DNA of 64,000 nucleotides from Symbiodinium natans (GCA_905221605.1 CAJNDS010001180.1:62001-126000), one strand, 5' to 3'. Counted from the first letter of the stretch, positions 20,288 to 32,430 are shown. Notes: generated by a model not told the origin, from the letters alone. Translations and numbers: made by a program.

Positions 20288-23200
20288 ATGTCTGAAGTGG
20301 ATGTCGCCATCGTTGGCGGGGGCGTTGCTGGGCTAGCTGCCGCGGTTTCTCGCTTGACCATGGTGCGAGGGAGCTTCAACGATTCAAGAGGATTGAGCTT
20401 TGGTGACGTTGGGGTTTGCATGCGGTGGTTTTTTTGCTTTAACCCTTAAAACTGTTAAAGGCTTCCTCGTAATATCAAACTCAGTCAAGCCCACAAGAGC
20501 CACAAGAACTCCCAGCAAAAGCCAGAGGTGACTTTGGCAGAGCAGGGCCTGAAAGTCGTGGTCCTCGAGAGCCGCTCCATCCTGGGCGGCAGGGCGCGCA
20601 GCTGGGTGGATGGCGACGCTGGGCCGTGAAGTGCTGGGCTTTTGGGCATCTCAAACTGTCATGTGCTTGTCACCGACTTAGACCAACATGAAGGTCCAAT
20701 CCAATCTCTCGTTATCCCTCTCTCTCTCTCTTTCTTAGGTTGTTTTTGTTCACTCTCTCTCTCTCTCTCACTGTCTCTCACTCTCTCTCGCTGTCTGCAT
20801 AAATAGTAGAATGCAGTGTAGCGCAACATTTCACAATTTTGCCAGCTTGAACCCCAGCAGTGAGAGAGCATGTTTGCCCAAAAGTCCGAAAGCGACGACA
20901 GTTATGCATGTCGGCTCAGACGTCCAAAAGCGACGACAGAATCGCATTCTCGAGCCCAGAAGTCGCAAAAATTAATTTCGAGGACGGCGAGTGCGGCCTC
21001 GCCCGCACCTAGGCAAAAGAGCGACATTTCGTCCAGCCCATCTTGCCCTGGGCGTTTGAACCGCTTAGTGTTCATGCACTTATGTTGGGAACATGGCTTA
21101 CAGTGTGCATGTATAGATTTAGACATATACTTATACATACATATATATATATACATATATATATATACATATATATTTCTTTGTTGCGGTACATGGTGCC
21201 ACGGAGGTTACGCGCGATCCGGTGCACATCGGCCCGCATGTGGTGGCTCCTTGGAGAGGATATCTGGACACCCCATGCCGAACACAAGAAGAGAATCGTC
21301 TGGGAACTTGGGATGTTCCCCCTTATACGAACAGTCCTTAGTAATTAGGGATTATGGTACCCCCCCCCCGATTGTAATCCCTCTTGAAGGAAACATCCCA
21401 ACTGGGAGCCCCTCGCCCAAGAATTTGCGCAAGGTCTCTGAGTACCCCAACTTCTTCAAGCTGCTGGAGAAGTTGCAGACATTGGAGAAGCCACTTGGCA
21501 TCACCGCTGAGCCTTTGGGGATGCCGGCAAGTCAGGAAGACGGGAGGGAGAGCTTTAGGACTTTGGGGTTTAGGGATTAGGGTTGTTAGGGCTATTAGGG
21601 TTATTAGGGTTACTAGGGTGATTAGGGTTATTGGGGTTATAAGGGTTATAAGGGTTATAAGGGTTATTGGGGTTATAAGGGTTATTAGGGTTATTAGGGT
21701 TATTAGGGTTTAGGGCATTGAGGTACAAGTGTCTGTGGCATCTGACTTCGTTACGAACTGTTTATCGAGTTTCGGGAGTGGCGTGCGAAGATGAGGCTCG
21801 GGTAAACAAAAAATCCCTGCACGCCCGCGAAGATCTGGTCCTCAAGTCTACAAGGTGGCATGCCTTGCAGGCCTTGCCCTAGCCCAAGGGGGCACTCAGA
21901 ACGCGTAAAGCGCTGGCATTTGCAGACCCTGACTCCCTAGAGGCGCCAAAGTGCATCTCGACCCGAACTTCAGCTGAACTTTCTCTCCATGTGCCCAGAA
22001 TCACAGGGTCCTTAAGGGACCCCAACCCTTCTAGAACTCAGGGTGCTTAAGGGACCCCCCTCCCTGAAGGAACCCTAGAACACAAGGATTGTGTGGCAGC
22101 CCTGGCGCCACTTCGTGACGTTCGTGCAGGGAAAGGTCGACTATCACATCAGGAGACCTTCCCCCTAAACCCTAAACCCTAAACCCTAAACCCTAAACCC
22201 TAAACCCTAAACCCTAAACCCTAAACCCTAAACCCTAAACCCTAGACCCTAGACCCTAGACCCTAAACCCTAAACCCTAAACCCTAACCCTACACCCAGA
22301 AAGCCATCTCCGGGTTTCCGAGAATAGGGGTACCCTTTGTGGGGGGCTTCCTATAATCAAGACATACAAAAGGGGCCGGAATAATTACCAACATCATTCC
22401 CTTAGGGTCCCTTTATAATTATACTGTAAGAAACCCCCAAAACACTATTCCAACCCTAAACCCTAAACCCTACACCCTAAACCCTAAACCCTAAGCCAAA
22501 AATTCTAATTATTCAGCCCTTCTATTCCAATTCGCGAAGAACTTCAGGACACGGCCGCTCCCCGCCCCGGCCTCCTGGGGTCCAGCGTCCATCTTCGACC
22601 CGCTTCCTGACTAGGTCCAGACACCCTTAAAAGCACTTTTCGGGTTCAGAGGGATTAGGGTTTAGGGTTTAGGGTTTAGGACCGGGTTCAACAGGGTTTA
22701 GGGCTTAGGGCTTATGCTTATATCGAGTGGCGCGAGCCTGTTGCAAAAGGGTTTAGGGTTTAGGGCTGTTGTGAACCGAGGCCTGCTGTAAATAAAGGGT
22801 TTAGGGTGTTTCGGATGGCTCTCAGACAGGGTTCAAAAAGGGTTTAGGAATTATAGGGTTTAGTAGGGCTGAGGGTTCACGATGTGGGGTTCAGGCGAGC
22901 CTCAGCAGGGTTCAAAAGGGGTTCCTGGCATGTTCTAGGAAGGGTCCCTTGTAAAAGCAACCAACTAACCGTTAACAAGGGGATGGGGGGGGGGGGGGGC
23001 AACCCCCTTTATTATGATGTGCTGGGCTACTTCAAGCTTCTGTTGCGACGTGTTTTTTCTCAGATGGCCGTAAACCCTAAACCCAAAATGCATTCAGTTT
23101 CAGATGCAGTTTCGTCACGTGCCCAGTACGCCCCTGCGATGTGAACTTGGCAGCAGCCGAGGTTTGTGACATGGGCAGATAAGCATTCCACGGTCCCTGC

Positions 23201-26200
23201 TGCAGTGCATCCTGCCTCAGAGTCGCGTGATTCTTCAGCTTTCTTCAGGTTTTCGTCCTAGCTGTTCAGGGCTCTCTGCCGCTCACCTTCGAAGGGGCGC
23301 GGTTTTTGTGGCAGCTTTCGGAAGTGGCAACGCGTACTTGACTTCAGTACCTATTTTGGATGCAAAGATAGTTTCCATCATGTTATAGTGGATTTGACGT
23401 CCCATACTGAGAAAAGACTAGTCCAGGCACTGCCTCGGCCTTGATGAAGAGGAGCTGATGAAGCTGGTATCCAGTCTGAACAGAGTTCACGTCTGTGGGG
23501 CCGTTTTTTTTTTGGCGGGGGGGGGGGGGGGTTGGACCGACCGCCTTGATTGTGAAATCCTCCTCTTCTGCCTCCTCCCCTTCATCCTTCTCTTGTTTGA
23601 TGTTTTCCGCGGTTCCTATGTATAGTTTGCGAAGCACACACAAAGTAGCCTCCGAAAGCTCTGTGCTCCTAAACCCTAAACCCTAAACCCTAAACCCTCC
23701 TTGCCCAGGACGGCCAGTCCGGCGCAGAGTTTCTCAGAGGCCTGGGCGTGACGGAGGCATGGGAGCACGCACTCTGTCCCCTGCAAGGATGGGTTATTAA
23801 GCCTCTTAAAATCCCCACAAGGAACCCTGTGAAGGGCCCTTTCAAAGGGATTATAGGGTATGCGAACCCATCCTGGTGATTCTTCTCTTTTTGTTTGGAT
23901 TGGCCTCAGAGGCCGAAAGGGGGTAGGGTGGGGACATGTGGGGACACGGGAGGCGTGTCACCCCGTATTCCTTTTGTGCGTGCTGCTTCGCTGTTGGTTT
24001 GACAGGTGTGACCAGGTCTGGGGTGCTGAGGCAAGGCTCGGGGGTTCAAAGGGTGTAAGGCTGCGGGTGCACCCGGAGGCTCTATAGCTCCCTTAGGAAG
24101 TATTTTGCCCTATTTTTGTTGTCCTTAAGCCCAGGGAAGATTAAGAGCATTTCTGTTTATGAAAGGTTCTAAGGGGAGTATAGGGCGCGGGTAGACATGT
24201 CGAACCGTATACAGGTTCAAAGACCACAGCTGTCACATTGAGATCCCCTCAACTGCCCTTGTAACTCCGAGCGTGGTGTCCCATGGCAGGACTACATCCG
24301 CCACTTCTGGGGTTTTCTCTCCCATGCCATCCTCAACGTGCCAGTGGAGGAGAGGGCAGCATCCGGGAGGGCTTAGTCGAATGAAGCCGGGACGGGGGCA
24401 CAAAGCTTTTGGCGGTGAGAGTTCCCTCGGGGGCGATGCGCATGGTCCGTTTTCTCGGGCAAACACTGTACCAAGACGAAGTGGACCCTCGAGTTCCTTT
24501 AGGCAAGTTGTGCTGGGCAAACGTGCCAGCTCTTTCAGGCCAGGCATGTCGCCGATCCCAACACAAGGGTGTGCTCATGCAAGGTGAAGGCTGAAAAACC
24601 AACCTTCCTGCGTATGCGCAAGAATATGTGGCCAGGGATGTCAACAGACCAATTCCTTGCTACGCTGAGGGCTTTCAAAACCCTAAACCCTAAACCCCAA
24701 ACCCTAAACGCTAAACCCTAAACCCTAAACCCTAAACTAAAAGGCCCCCTTTGACCTCCACCAGGAGGTCTCGGCCGCAGCACTGGTGCGCTTCTTCCGG
24801 CGCCTGGTGGGGCGGTCCTCCATGGAGATGGGCATCTGGGTTTGGTGTTCATGAAGGGTTTAGGGTTTAGGGTTTAGGGTTTAGGGCTTAGGGTTTAGGG
24901 TTTAGGGCTTCCAGGTTCAAAAAAGGGTTTAGGGTGTAGGGTCCGTGCCTGAAAAGGGTTTAGGGCTTAGGAGGAGTTGCGTTTCGCAAGGAAAGTAGAA
25001 TTAGAGTGCGGCTAGGATGTTGGGGACGGTGGGAGATCAGATTCCTGTCCACCGTACGGGGTTATTCAGAGTAAGTCTACAGGCTACAGGCTCCCAGAAC
25101 ACCGACACTAGTAGGCTGAGCAGCTATTCATGAGGCACTTATTTTGGATGTCCTCAGGAGCAGCAAGTTGAAACCGACACAGAGGACCAAACTCCTAATC
25201 CAGCCGAAGATACCTCAGAGGCTTTTCGGGATGCGGCTTGGGCGAGCTCCTCGTGCCCGCGAAACTGGGACAGGTCTTCAGCAGAGGTGTCATGAAGATA
25301 CGTAGGCTTCTAGGAAGGTCTTTCTTTGGAAGAGCGTATAGGACTTGCAACGTACCGTTCGCTTGCGCAATGACTCCAAAGAGGCCTTGTAGCAGATTTC
25401 AGAAGTACAGGCGTTCCTCCTTGGAAGCACCCACGTATTACATGCATGACTGCATGTCAGCCCTGAGGAAACCCTTTCTCGAAAAGCTCGGCTCCACCGT
25501 CCGCACCAGCACCGAGGTTCCTCAGAAGCACGGAGAGGAAGCCTTGGCTTCCGGATGTATCTGATACGCCAGCAGTTACGAAAAGTCATGATGTTTCTTC
25601 ATCTAGGACGGGCCACACCCCCCCCCCCCCCCCCCCCCCGTCAGAGAAAACCATTCCGTAGTTCGGCAATGATCATCCTTCGATGCACAGGTCAGGGGAT
25701 TCCTCGGCAGTGAGCGCTGCGAAGGCGTGGTCCTGGACTCAGGCGGGGAAAGGAGGGCTCTGGGACTCCAGACGTCCGCAGTCCGGAAGTTCGGAGTAGA
25801 GGATGCCTCGGTGTGGTGCACAGAGTGGCAGAGTCTTTTTCCAGAGCTTGGAAAAATCTAATCTGCCAAGAAGCGAAGCGCTTATAACTTATAAGCCACT
25901 GGCAGGCGAAGAGATCCGACCGAAGCTGGGAGTCATCAGCTCTCTGCCCCCACAGACCTTCCTGCCACTGGTGCCGGTTGCCTGGGAGGGCGCTGGCTTC
26001 CGAAGTTTGGAGGCATTGAAGCCGTGCAAGAATCTCGGGCCTGTTAGTTTTATATTAGTATAGAGCCACGAAACATCCAGTGCTACAGCCTGCAAAGAGC
26101 TTGTGCCCGCAGATGCGGGGCGACTACTCATCCCTGCTCGCACGCTGTCTGTGCCCAGGTACATCTCCGTCTATCTCTGGTTCGACCGTAAGGTCACAGA

Positions 26201-28700
26201 AGGGATGCAGATGTGGGCAAGGACATACAGCAAGGACGACTTGAACTGCGAGTTCTACGACTTCTCCGAGATCTATCCTGGAAAGGACTGCCCGCATCCG
26301 AAACCTTCATGAAGAAAGGAAGAGATCCAGAGAGGATGTTGAGGGAAGCCTTCTGTTTCGGGTCTGCGTGATGGTAGTCGGTTTTGTGGCCGCAGGTGGT
26401 GGCTAATGCAATGTCAGACATACACATAAGGTACGGCCACTAACGGCTCAGCCTCCCATCTAAAAACACCTTCGAGGCTGCAAAATCATGCAACATCCAG
26501 GGAAAGAGAGTCAGAGCCGTGGAAGCTGAAGTCTCCGCCCGAACCCTCAACGCTAAACTCTAAACCGAGTCAGATAGGGGTGGCATGGGCACTCCAGAGA
26601 CACTCTGGGGTTGGGCACTCCAAGGAGACTCTGGGGTTGGGCACTCCAGAAAGACTCTGGGGCTGGGCAGGTTGGGCACTCCACGAGGGAGACTCTGGGG
26701 GTGAATCGGGGAGACTCTGGGGTTGAGGGAGACTCTGGGCTTGGGCACTCCGCGGAGAAGAGTTGGGGTTAAAATCTAACAACCCCACACCGAGGGTGGG
26801 GAACAAAGCCTGAATCCTAAGGCTAAACCTCCCCGGCCGTGTGCGAGTGTGAGAGTGGAAGCCCCCCAGGACGCTCAAGGGCAGCCATGGAAGGAGCGGC
26901 CCTCATTCGTCGGATCCAACATCATCGATTCGGGGAGGCAAGCGGGCTGAACGGGGAACTATAAGGGGGAAACCCGAAACCCTATAAGCCCAAAACCCCA
27001 AGACCCCCGCCCCCCCCGCCCCGGAAGCTTTTGTGAAACTTACATCGGGTAAAGCACGTTTCGCTTTGTTCCATAAACTGCTGTGCAGCAACAAAAGACC
27101 GAGCCCAGAAGCCTAAACCCTAAACCACTAAACCCGAAGCCCCAAACCCTAAACCCTTAAACCCTGAACCCCCCAAACCCCAAACTGGAGGCTGGCAGAC
27201 ATGACCGATGAGGAGATCGTTCAGGGCACCCTCCGAGAGATGCAGGAGCCCGTTCTTCCCTTCCTTTTTCCCTGGTTCTTGTAGTAGGGAATGAGGGATA
27301 GGGCCCTACACTTATATATATATATACCCGTGAAGGGATAAAATAGGGCACCTCATTCCCTCAGTTCTGTTGTGCCTCAGGGCCCAGCAGTTTGGGCGTT
27401 CCGTGTGTCATGTTTTGGGCGACACGCAGGGTGGAGGTGACAAACACTTCGAAGAAAAAACGAAGTTCTCGAAAGCTCGGAGAACTTTGAGCAAGCCCAA
27501 GCCCGCTCCAGGAGCGGTTCCCCAAGGCTCTGGAAGCAAAGGTGCTGCACTCTGTGGCCACTGGGTTCTGAGAGAGGGTTTAGAGTTTGGTTTGATGGGG
27601 TTTTAGGGCCGTTGAGTGTTGTGGGCCATTCCTCTGTTTTGACAGGGCTTGGGGCTTTCAAGACGTTGCTCGTTTGGGTTTGGTCGGCTCGGTGTGTTTA
27701 AGGGCGCTTCACGGACGCAACGACATGACGCCTTTTCACGTGCTCCATGTGCAGTAGACACTCCACTGTTTTTACCCCGCCGGTCCCCAGAGTCTTTACA
27801 GGTGAACCGCATTCCCATGGCCATCCACCGCCCCGTGGTGGGGACCGAGTCCCTCCGCCCAGATCAGGCCATGGGCTCAGGTCTCAAGATTTGGGGTTTC
27901 AGGTTTTGTTTTTTTCTTAAATGCAAGGGGACCAATTACGTGAGCTTAGCCCGGGGTGTGAATTAGAATGGTCCTCCTCCTAATTTGGGCTTTTTGGGGC
28001 GGTCGTGTTTTTCAACTGTGCTTTAACCGCCCATTGTGAGGGTTCACATAGGCTCGCCAGAACCATTCTGCATCAAAGTCGGCGGAGCAGTGTAGGGCGC
28101 GAGCAATCTCCATCTCACTCTCTCTCTCGCCTCCCCGACCTTTAAGCTTGAGCGATTCAGCTTCGAGTCCCTTGACCTCAGGGCCCAATGGAGCCGAAGC
28201 TTGTGAATCAACTTGGGGCATCATAAGCTTTCAGACGAGCTCGCCACTGCCTTGGACCGTCAAGCTTTGTTCCTTGATCTCCGATGCCAGGCCACAGAGG
28301 TGCCTGGTCTCTATCTCGCGGGCTGCTGGACACGGACGGAGTTCCCGCACCTCGTGCTCCAAGATCCTGTCTTGAGTACTCTGGTGCCATCACCCTGTGA
28401 AAATATGGGACAGTAGAGGTGGCATAGGTGGCACTTGCCACCCAATACGACACGTTTGGCATGAACATGCCGGAACCTTGGGGACCGAATGCTAAAATTG
28501 GGGTCATACACCCAAAACTACTATAATCCCGATTAAGTATGAACCATAAACCCTTTTAGGGTTCATATGCCCGAATCCGCCCTGTGATCCGAGGAGTTCC
28601 ATGGAGTCTGCAGCCCGCAGCGGCTTTCTCGCAGCAGACGCGCTGCTTCGCGGGCAGGGGCGGCAAAGCCAGCCACTGGGTCAGACACGTCTTGGGGTTT
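20288..28700 (+). CDS. FAD-dependent desaturase/amine-oxidase family enzyme (hydroxysqualene dehydroxylase or carotene-desaturase-like), at least 14 exons
   Basis: Recognised exons: 20288-20344 (ATG; VAIVGGGVAGLAAA, the GxGxxG dinucleotide-binding fold), 20528-20625 (VTLAEQGLKVVVLESRS ... GGRARSW), 21434-21526 (EYPNFFKLLEKL), 24290-24355 (DYIRHFWGFLSHAILNVP), 24768-24839 (VSAAALVRFFRRLVGRSS), about 25235-25260 (LGELLVP), 25461-25516 (LRKPFLEKLGSTVRTS), 25691-25742 (GFLGSERCEGVVLDS), 25906-26023 (VISSLPPQTFLPLVP), 26159-about 26290 (YISVYLWFDRKV), about 26894-26932 (SFVGSNIIDSG), 27191-about 27249 (MTDEEIVQGTLREMQ), 27802-27867 (VNRIPMAIHRP), 28291-28340 (ATEVPGLYLAGCWTRT, the C-terminal FAD-binding motif), 28597-about 28690 (SMESAARSGFLAADALL). 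Order and spacing match the family from N- to C-terminus, and phases agree where junctions are adjacent. Such enzymes desaturate or oxidise isoprenoid chains, often in plastids. Substrate and targeting are not decided. LAGCW has Cys where LAGDW is usual. Small exons near 20.7-21.4, 21.5-24.3 and 26.3-26.9 kb are probably missing. Confidence 0.83.
20713..20795. repeat. (CT)n-rich microsatellite
   Basis: CTCTCTCT blocks interrupted by TTTCTTAGGTTG and CACTGT. Intronic in the FAD gene. Confidence 0.8.
21306..21380 (+). repeat. Dispersed repeat E, copy 1
   Basis: Shares CTTGGGATGTTCCCCCTT, then ACAGTCCTTA and GGGATTAT with 59724-59795 in the same orientation; the two copies diverge towards their right ends. 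Confidence 0.65.
21563..21715 (+). repeat. TTTAGGG-derived array with 9-bp units
   Basis: Starts and ends with TTTAGGG but is mostly 9-mers such as GGGTTATTA and GGGTTATAA, about 14 in a row. Lies 37 nt after the GC donor (GCAAGT) of the FAD-gene exon ending at 21526. Confidence 0.85.
22163..22292 (+). repeat. (CCCTAAA)n array, about 18 units
   Basis: Nearly perfect, with a short run of CCCTAGA variants. Intronic in the FAD gene. Confidence 0.9.
22311..22530. mobile_element. Composite of family B and D element pieces with a CCCTAAA insert
   Basis: A family B left arm (GGGTTTCCGAGAATAGGGGT) is followed by a family D element: GGGGCCGGAATAATTACC, then CCCTTAGGGTCCCTTTATAA, then the far arm AATTCTAATTATTCAGCCC. 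A CCCTAAA block (22455-22494) lies inside the D element. Related D copies: 38033-38130 and 53800-53890. Confidence 0.6.
22648..22865 (+). repeat. Broken TTTAGGG blocks
   Basis: Short blocks at about 22648, 22695, 22750, 22797 and 22842, separated by unique bits in which AAAAAGGGTTTAGG recurs. Confidence 0.7.
23784..23878. mobile_element. Family A inverted-repeat element
   Basis: Arms CAAGGATGGGTTATTA and AACCCATCCTGG, with GGGCCCTTTCAAAGGGATTA in the middle. Intronic in the FAD gene. Confidence 0.7.
24679..24738 (+). repeat. (CCCTAAA)n array upstream of a FAD-gene exon
   Basis: About eight units; the exon acceptor is at 24768. The same exon is followed by a T-oriented array at 24856. Confidence 0.9.
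24856..24975 (+). repeat. TTTAGGG arrays downstream of the same exon
   Basis: 24856-24909, then shorter blocks to 24975, all TTTAGGG oriented. The exon 24768-24839 is thus flanked by inverted telomeric arrays. Confidence 0.9.
25617..25639. repeat. Poly-C run of about 22 bases
   Basis: One of many long G/C homopolymers in the window (others near 13320, 17904, 22987, 23518, 39577, 45763, 54492, 56527 and 63520). Confidence 0.9.
26580..26760. repeat. Imperfect tandem repeat around GAGACTCTGGGGTTGGGCAC
   Basis: About seven copies with variable spacing (roughly 19-35 bp), followed by a GGGGTTAAAATCTAAC transition. Intronic in the FAD gene. Confidence 0.75.
27112..27180 (+). repeat. CCCTAAA array just before a FAD-gene acceptor
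   Basis: Degenerate units ending about ten nt before ACTGGAG|G at 27191. Confidence 0.8.
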
Positions 28701-31486
28701 TTTCTCACACATGCAGGAGCACATGTGTATGTATATATATATATCTCTCTCTCTGTCTACTCATGGATATTATATGTATATATATATATGTATTTGTTTA
28801 GTTATTCATATTTATATTTATTTTTATATAATATTGATTTGTTTTTTATTTATACTTATTTTTCATCTATCTACTTATTTGTTTATTTCTTTTTTTATGA
28901 GGCATTATTAGGTTTTGTACGTCATACCTTATAGCCCATATTTGCACAGGCCATATGAGCCAGCGGAAGGTGTGAAGACTGCAGATGCTAACAGGGGCCA
29001 CGGGGAACCCTTATCAGGACGAACTCCCAACGACCGAGCTCAGCACAGTATGAAGGGTGAAGTCTCTTGAGGATGCTCTACCCTAAACCCTAAACCCTAA
29101 ACCCTAAACCCTCTTGCTACTCTTGTTTGGGGCAGTCGAGGTTCCAGGGCTCACAGGGTTGACACGTAGTTGGCGTTCAGCGTTGGAACTTCGAGACAGA
29201 GACCGCTCAAGCCCTGGCCCCTTATACTAAGGGTTTAGGGTTTAGGGTTTAGAGTTACTAGCAGTCCGTTGATAGAGAGAGAAATCGGGGGTCCTACAAT
29301 GCCTATGAAGGACTGTTAGTATGAGGGGGAGAGTCCCAACACATTAACCTCATCGTGTCCGCAAAGGCTTACAAAGGTTTTCTTGTGGGTACAGCTGCAC
29401 CTGAACGGCGATCCTGGCTTCATAGCTCAGGAGATCACAGAACTATCGCTCTTGCTACTTGCAGGTCACAGTGCCCAAAAGCCGCGAACCCCCAAAAGCT
29501 CGGAAAGCCACACACAGAGTACGAGCGCTGCTGATTGCTCAGGGCCGCGATTGCTTACGGGCCCATCTCCCTTTCGGCGCGGCTGGTGGGGAAGCTCGAT
29601 GTGCTCAGGCAACGTGGGTTTGCTTGCATACGTGAATTTCGAACTTTGGGACGTGATATGCTGTTCAGGGTTTGGAGGGATGCAAGCATCTAGCACTGAG
29701 GGGGGGGGGCGGGGGTTAGATGCAAGACCAAGAGACTCGTGCGAATACATACGGATCGGCATTAGCAATGGGGTTGGGGCTCGAGAATTTTGGAACAGGA
29801 CGCACTGATCCGAACGGCTACAACCGTCTGCCGAAAGTAGCTCGACCGTAGTTTTATGGGATGAGAAACACGCCTGCTCTTATCTGGGCCCCTCCGACAA
29901 CCAAGAAGCAGCATATGGGACAGTCCATGTGTCATCTAAGTTGTTTGTTCATGACTTTCTTGGGGCTTGCCATGTGCTGTAGAACCGCACACTCAGAATG
30001 AATGGATTTTGGAGTGGGCAAGCCGAAGATACCACCGGGCCGCATCTAGACAGGCCTTTCGCTTCTCTTCGCGGAAGTTGCTTGTTGTCGTTATAATCCT
30101 TACATTTCAATACTGTTACTACTCTAATTGCGAATACTACCATGATTACTCTTATATATCATTACTGCTACTATCTTTGCTTTGAAGGCCCATGCTGCTC
30201 GCACCACTCTTTCGAGGATTGGTGGGGGCCTCAGACCACATTTTTCGACGAGATTCCGCCACCCTCTTATAATCAGCGAAGACTACAGGCTTTTGGGTTT
30301 CCCAGGTGTCAATCTGTAGCTCCCCGGTCCTACCCTGCAGACTCGTGGCCGAGCTCTCGAAAGGTTTTGCTGCGCTCTCTGCGGTGCCTTCTTGGGCCTT
30401 TAAGTCGTCGGTTGAACCCTGTCTGCTTGGCAGGAGAATCGAAAACCAATAGTTTCCTACATATCCCCCTTTGCGTAGCCTCGTCTCCTCCCTGCGCCCG
30501 ACGCTCTGTGAGGTTCGCCTGAGCGGCGCGCCCAAGAGCAAGCTTTGAGACTTGCGGAAGGGACATCAAAAGACTCGAAGGGCACATCAGGTCAAAGGGT
30601 TTAGGGGGGAAAGAGTTACTTACTTCTATAGTGAGACATATGCCCCACTCATCTGCCTGGTCGCTTCAAGGTTCTGACGGAGGGTAAGATGGCTCGCCGA
30701 TTCTGTTGCTGCCGATGTGCTTCAGGGGTGCGATAGAGGAAAGTCCACATGCTGGGATGCTTTTGCTGGCCGAGCAGTACAATGCGATCATCCTAATTCC
30801 ATGAAATGCGTCACAGCGAGGGCTTGCAGATGCTTACAGTTTCGGCTGCATGTATACGTATATCAGAGAAAAGCAACATCTTGCGCGCACTCCCAGCTGT
30901 CCCGAACCTTTCAGCAGTCCCCCGAACCCACTGCGCCCATGCTGGACCTTTTGGGTTGGCCTTGGCCAGGCGCGCATCCCGTCACCGCTGCCGGTGCCTG
31001 TTCTGCGAGAGGCTGAACTCCCAGGGAATCCGGGTGTTGAGAGACGCAGAGCCATCGTTCTTACCCACTTACCCTACATGTCCTACAGTCCTACAGTCCA
31101 CCTGAAAGTTGAAGTTTTCTCCACCTTAACGTGTCTTTTCCCATGGCTCCCCTTGAAGCTTTCGCGTAAGGGGGTTTTCAGATGTCTTTTCAAAAGCCCC
31201 CCCGAACTGGAGCCACCTGGCCAGGGCTCGGATCCACAAGGCTGGTGGCAGGCCGGGGTTGGGCCGGGGGGGGCGGGGGGGGGGTTCTCTTCCATCAGAG
31301 GGACAGAGAGAAGGAGAAGAGGAAAGAATATGACAAAGAAAGAAAGAGCGATTTTCAGAGGAGGAAGAAAGAGAGAGTTGAGGGCGGAGATTTGCAGCTG
31401 AAGGCTCAAGAAGCACCAATCTATCCAGGGCGCATCGAAGAAGCATACCCTAACCCCTGAACCCTAAACCCTCGCTTGGCACCCAG
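28700..31486. other. Region downstream of the FAD gene with unassigned exon-like blocks
   Basis: 28725-28910 is AT-rich simple sequence. CCCTAAA units lie at 29080-29113 and TTTAGGG units at 29228-29253. Coding-like blocks occur at about 29466-29600 (VTVPKSREPPKARKATHR), about 30730-30800 (EESPHAGMLLLAEQYNAI) and about 30970-31070 (CRCLFCERLNSQGIRVL). None was identified, and gene boundaries are unclear. Confidence 0.4.
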
Positions 31487-31583
31487 CGGAACAAAAACAG
31501 TTCGAGGGAACTGGGCCTCAGCTCGCCCAGATCCTTGCCGAGACGAGGGCCGAGCGCCGGGAGCGTGAGCATCGAGGTGCAGG
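31487..31583 (+). CDS. Exon of an unidentified gene, bounded by a TTTAGGG donor
   Basis: Acceptor GGCACCCAG, 97 nt, Glu/Arg/Gln-rich frame (EQKQFEGTGPQLAQILAE, then TRAERREREHRGA), then CAGG|GTTTAGGG. CCCTAAA-type repeats lie just upstream (31447-31473). It may precede the frame at 32431, but the link is unproven. Confidence 0.55.
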
Positions 31584-31875
31584 GTTTAGGGTTTAGGGTT
31601 CTACGTTGGGAGTTCCCAAAAAGTTGTCACCGCGGTTTGTGCAAGGGCCCGAACGAGGGAGGAGGGCCCCTCGAATGAACTACGGGAGTACAGGGGGACA
31701 TTCGTTGATTTTGACTTCTGAGTTGTGCTTGCAGGTATCCAGACCCAGGATGCGGCTAGAGTCTAAATTCAGCACGTAAGCCAGACATGTAAGACCAACG
31801 AAGCAGAAGTAACAACACACAAGCCAACAATGCACAAGCACAAATTCGTAAGCCCGACGCCGTCAAGGACGAAGT

Positions 31876-31919
31876 AAACCCTAAACCCTACAACCCAAAA
31901 CCCTAAACCCTAAACCCTC
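31876..31919 (+). repeat. CCCTAAA array
   Basis: Five to six units with CCCTACAA and CCCAAAA variants. Confidence 0.8.
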
Positions 31920-32059
31920 TGTGGACTGCTAGCAGAGAGCGCGTGCCAAAGCCCTAAACCCTAGCCCGACGCCGCACATCTTTTAAAAGGTTGATAAGGG
32001 TCAGGGTGGTTCTGCGCATTTTTTGGGGAATCGGAGCTTGGAGAGATGGCAGGGTATAG

Positions 32060-32356
32060 GGTTACCGGCTTGGGGTTTTGGGTTGAGGGTTGAGGGTTTA
32101 TGGGTTTAGTGTTTAGGGTTGAGGGTTTGTGGGTTTAGTGTTTAGGGGTGTGGGGTTGTTAGGGTTTAGGGTGTAGGGGTTGTGTTTTGGGTTAAGAGGT
32201 GCGGCTACTCAGCAGTTAGGCTTCAGGATTCTCGTCCACGGCGAGCCTGCTTGATTCCCGCCGGGAACCGGTGTCGACAGCCAGCGGGTGGCGCCATCTC
32301 CTCAAGAGGAGGTTTAGGGTTTAGGTATTAGGGTTTAGGGTTCAGGGTTTAGGGTA
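32060..32356 (+). repeat. Degenerate TTTAGGG/TTGAGGG/TTTAGTG tracts around an exon-like block
   Basis: Degenerate array at 32060-32190, then a unique block whose frame ends WRHLLKRR, then GAGGAG|GTTTAGGG starting an array at 32308-32356. Confidence 0.7.
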
Positions 32357-32430
32357 AATGGCTACGGCTCAAGGACATCTTGGCTACGAGGCTCTAGTGA
32401 GCATTTAAAATTAGGACTTCCTTTGCTGCC

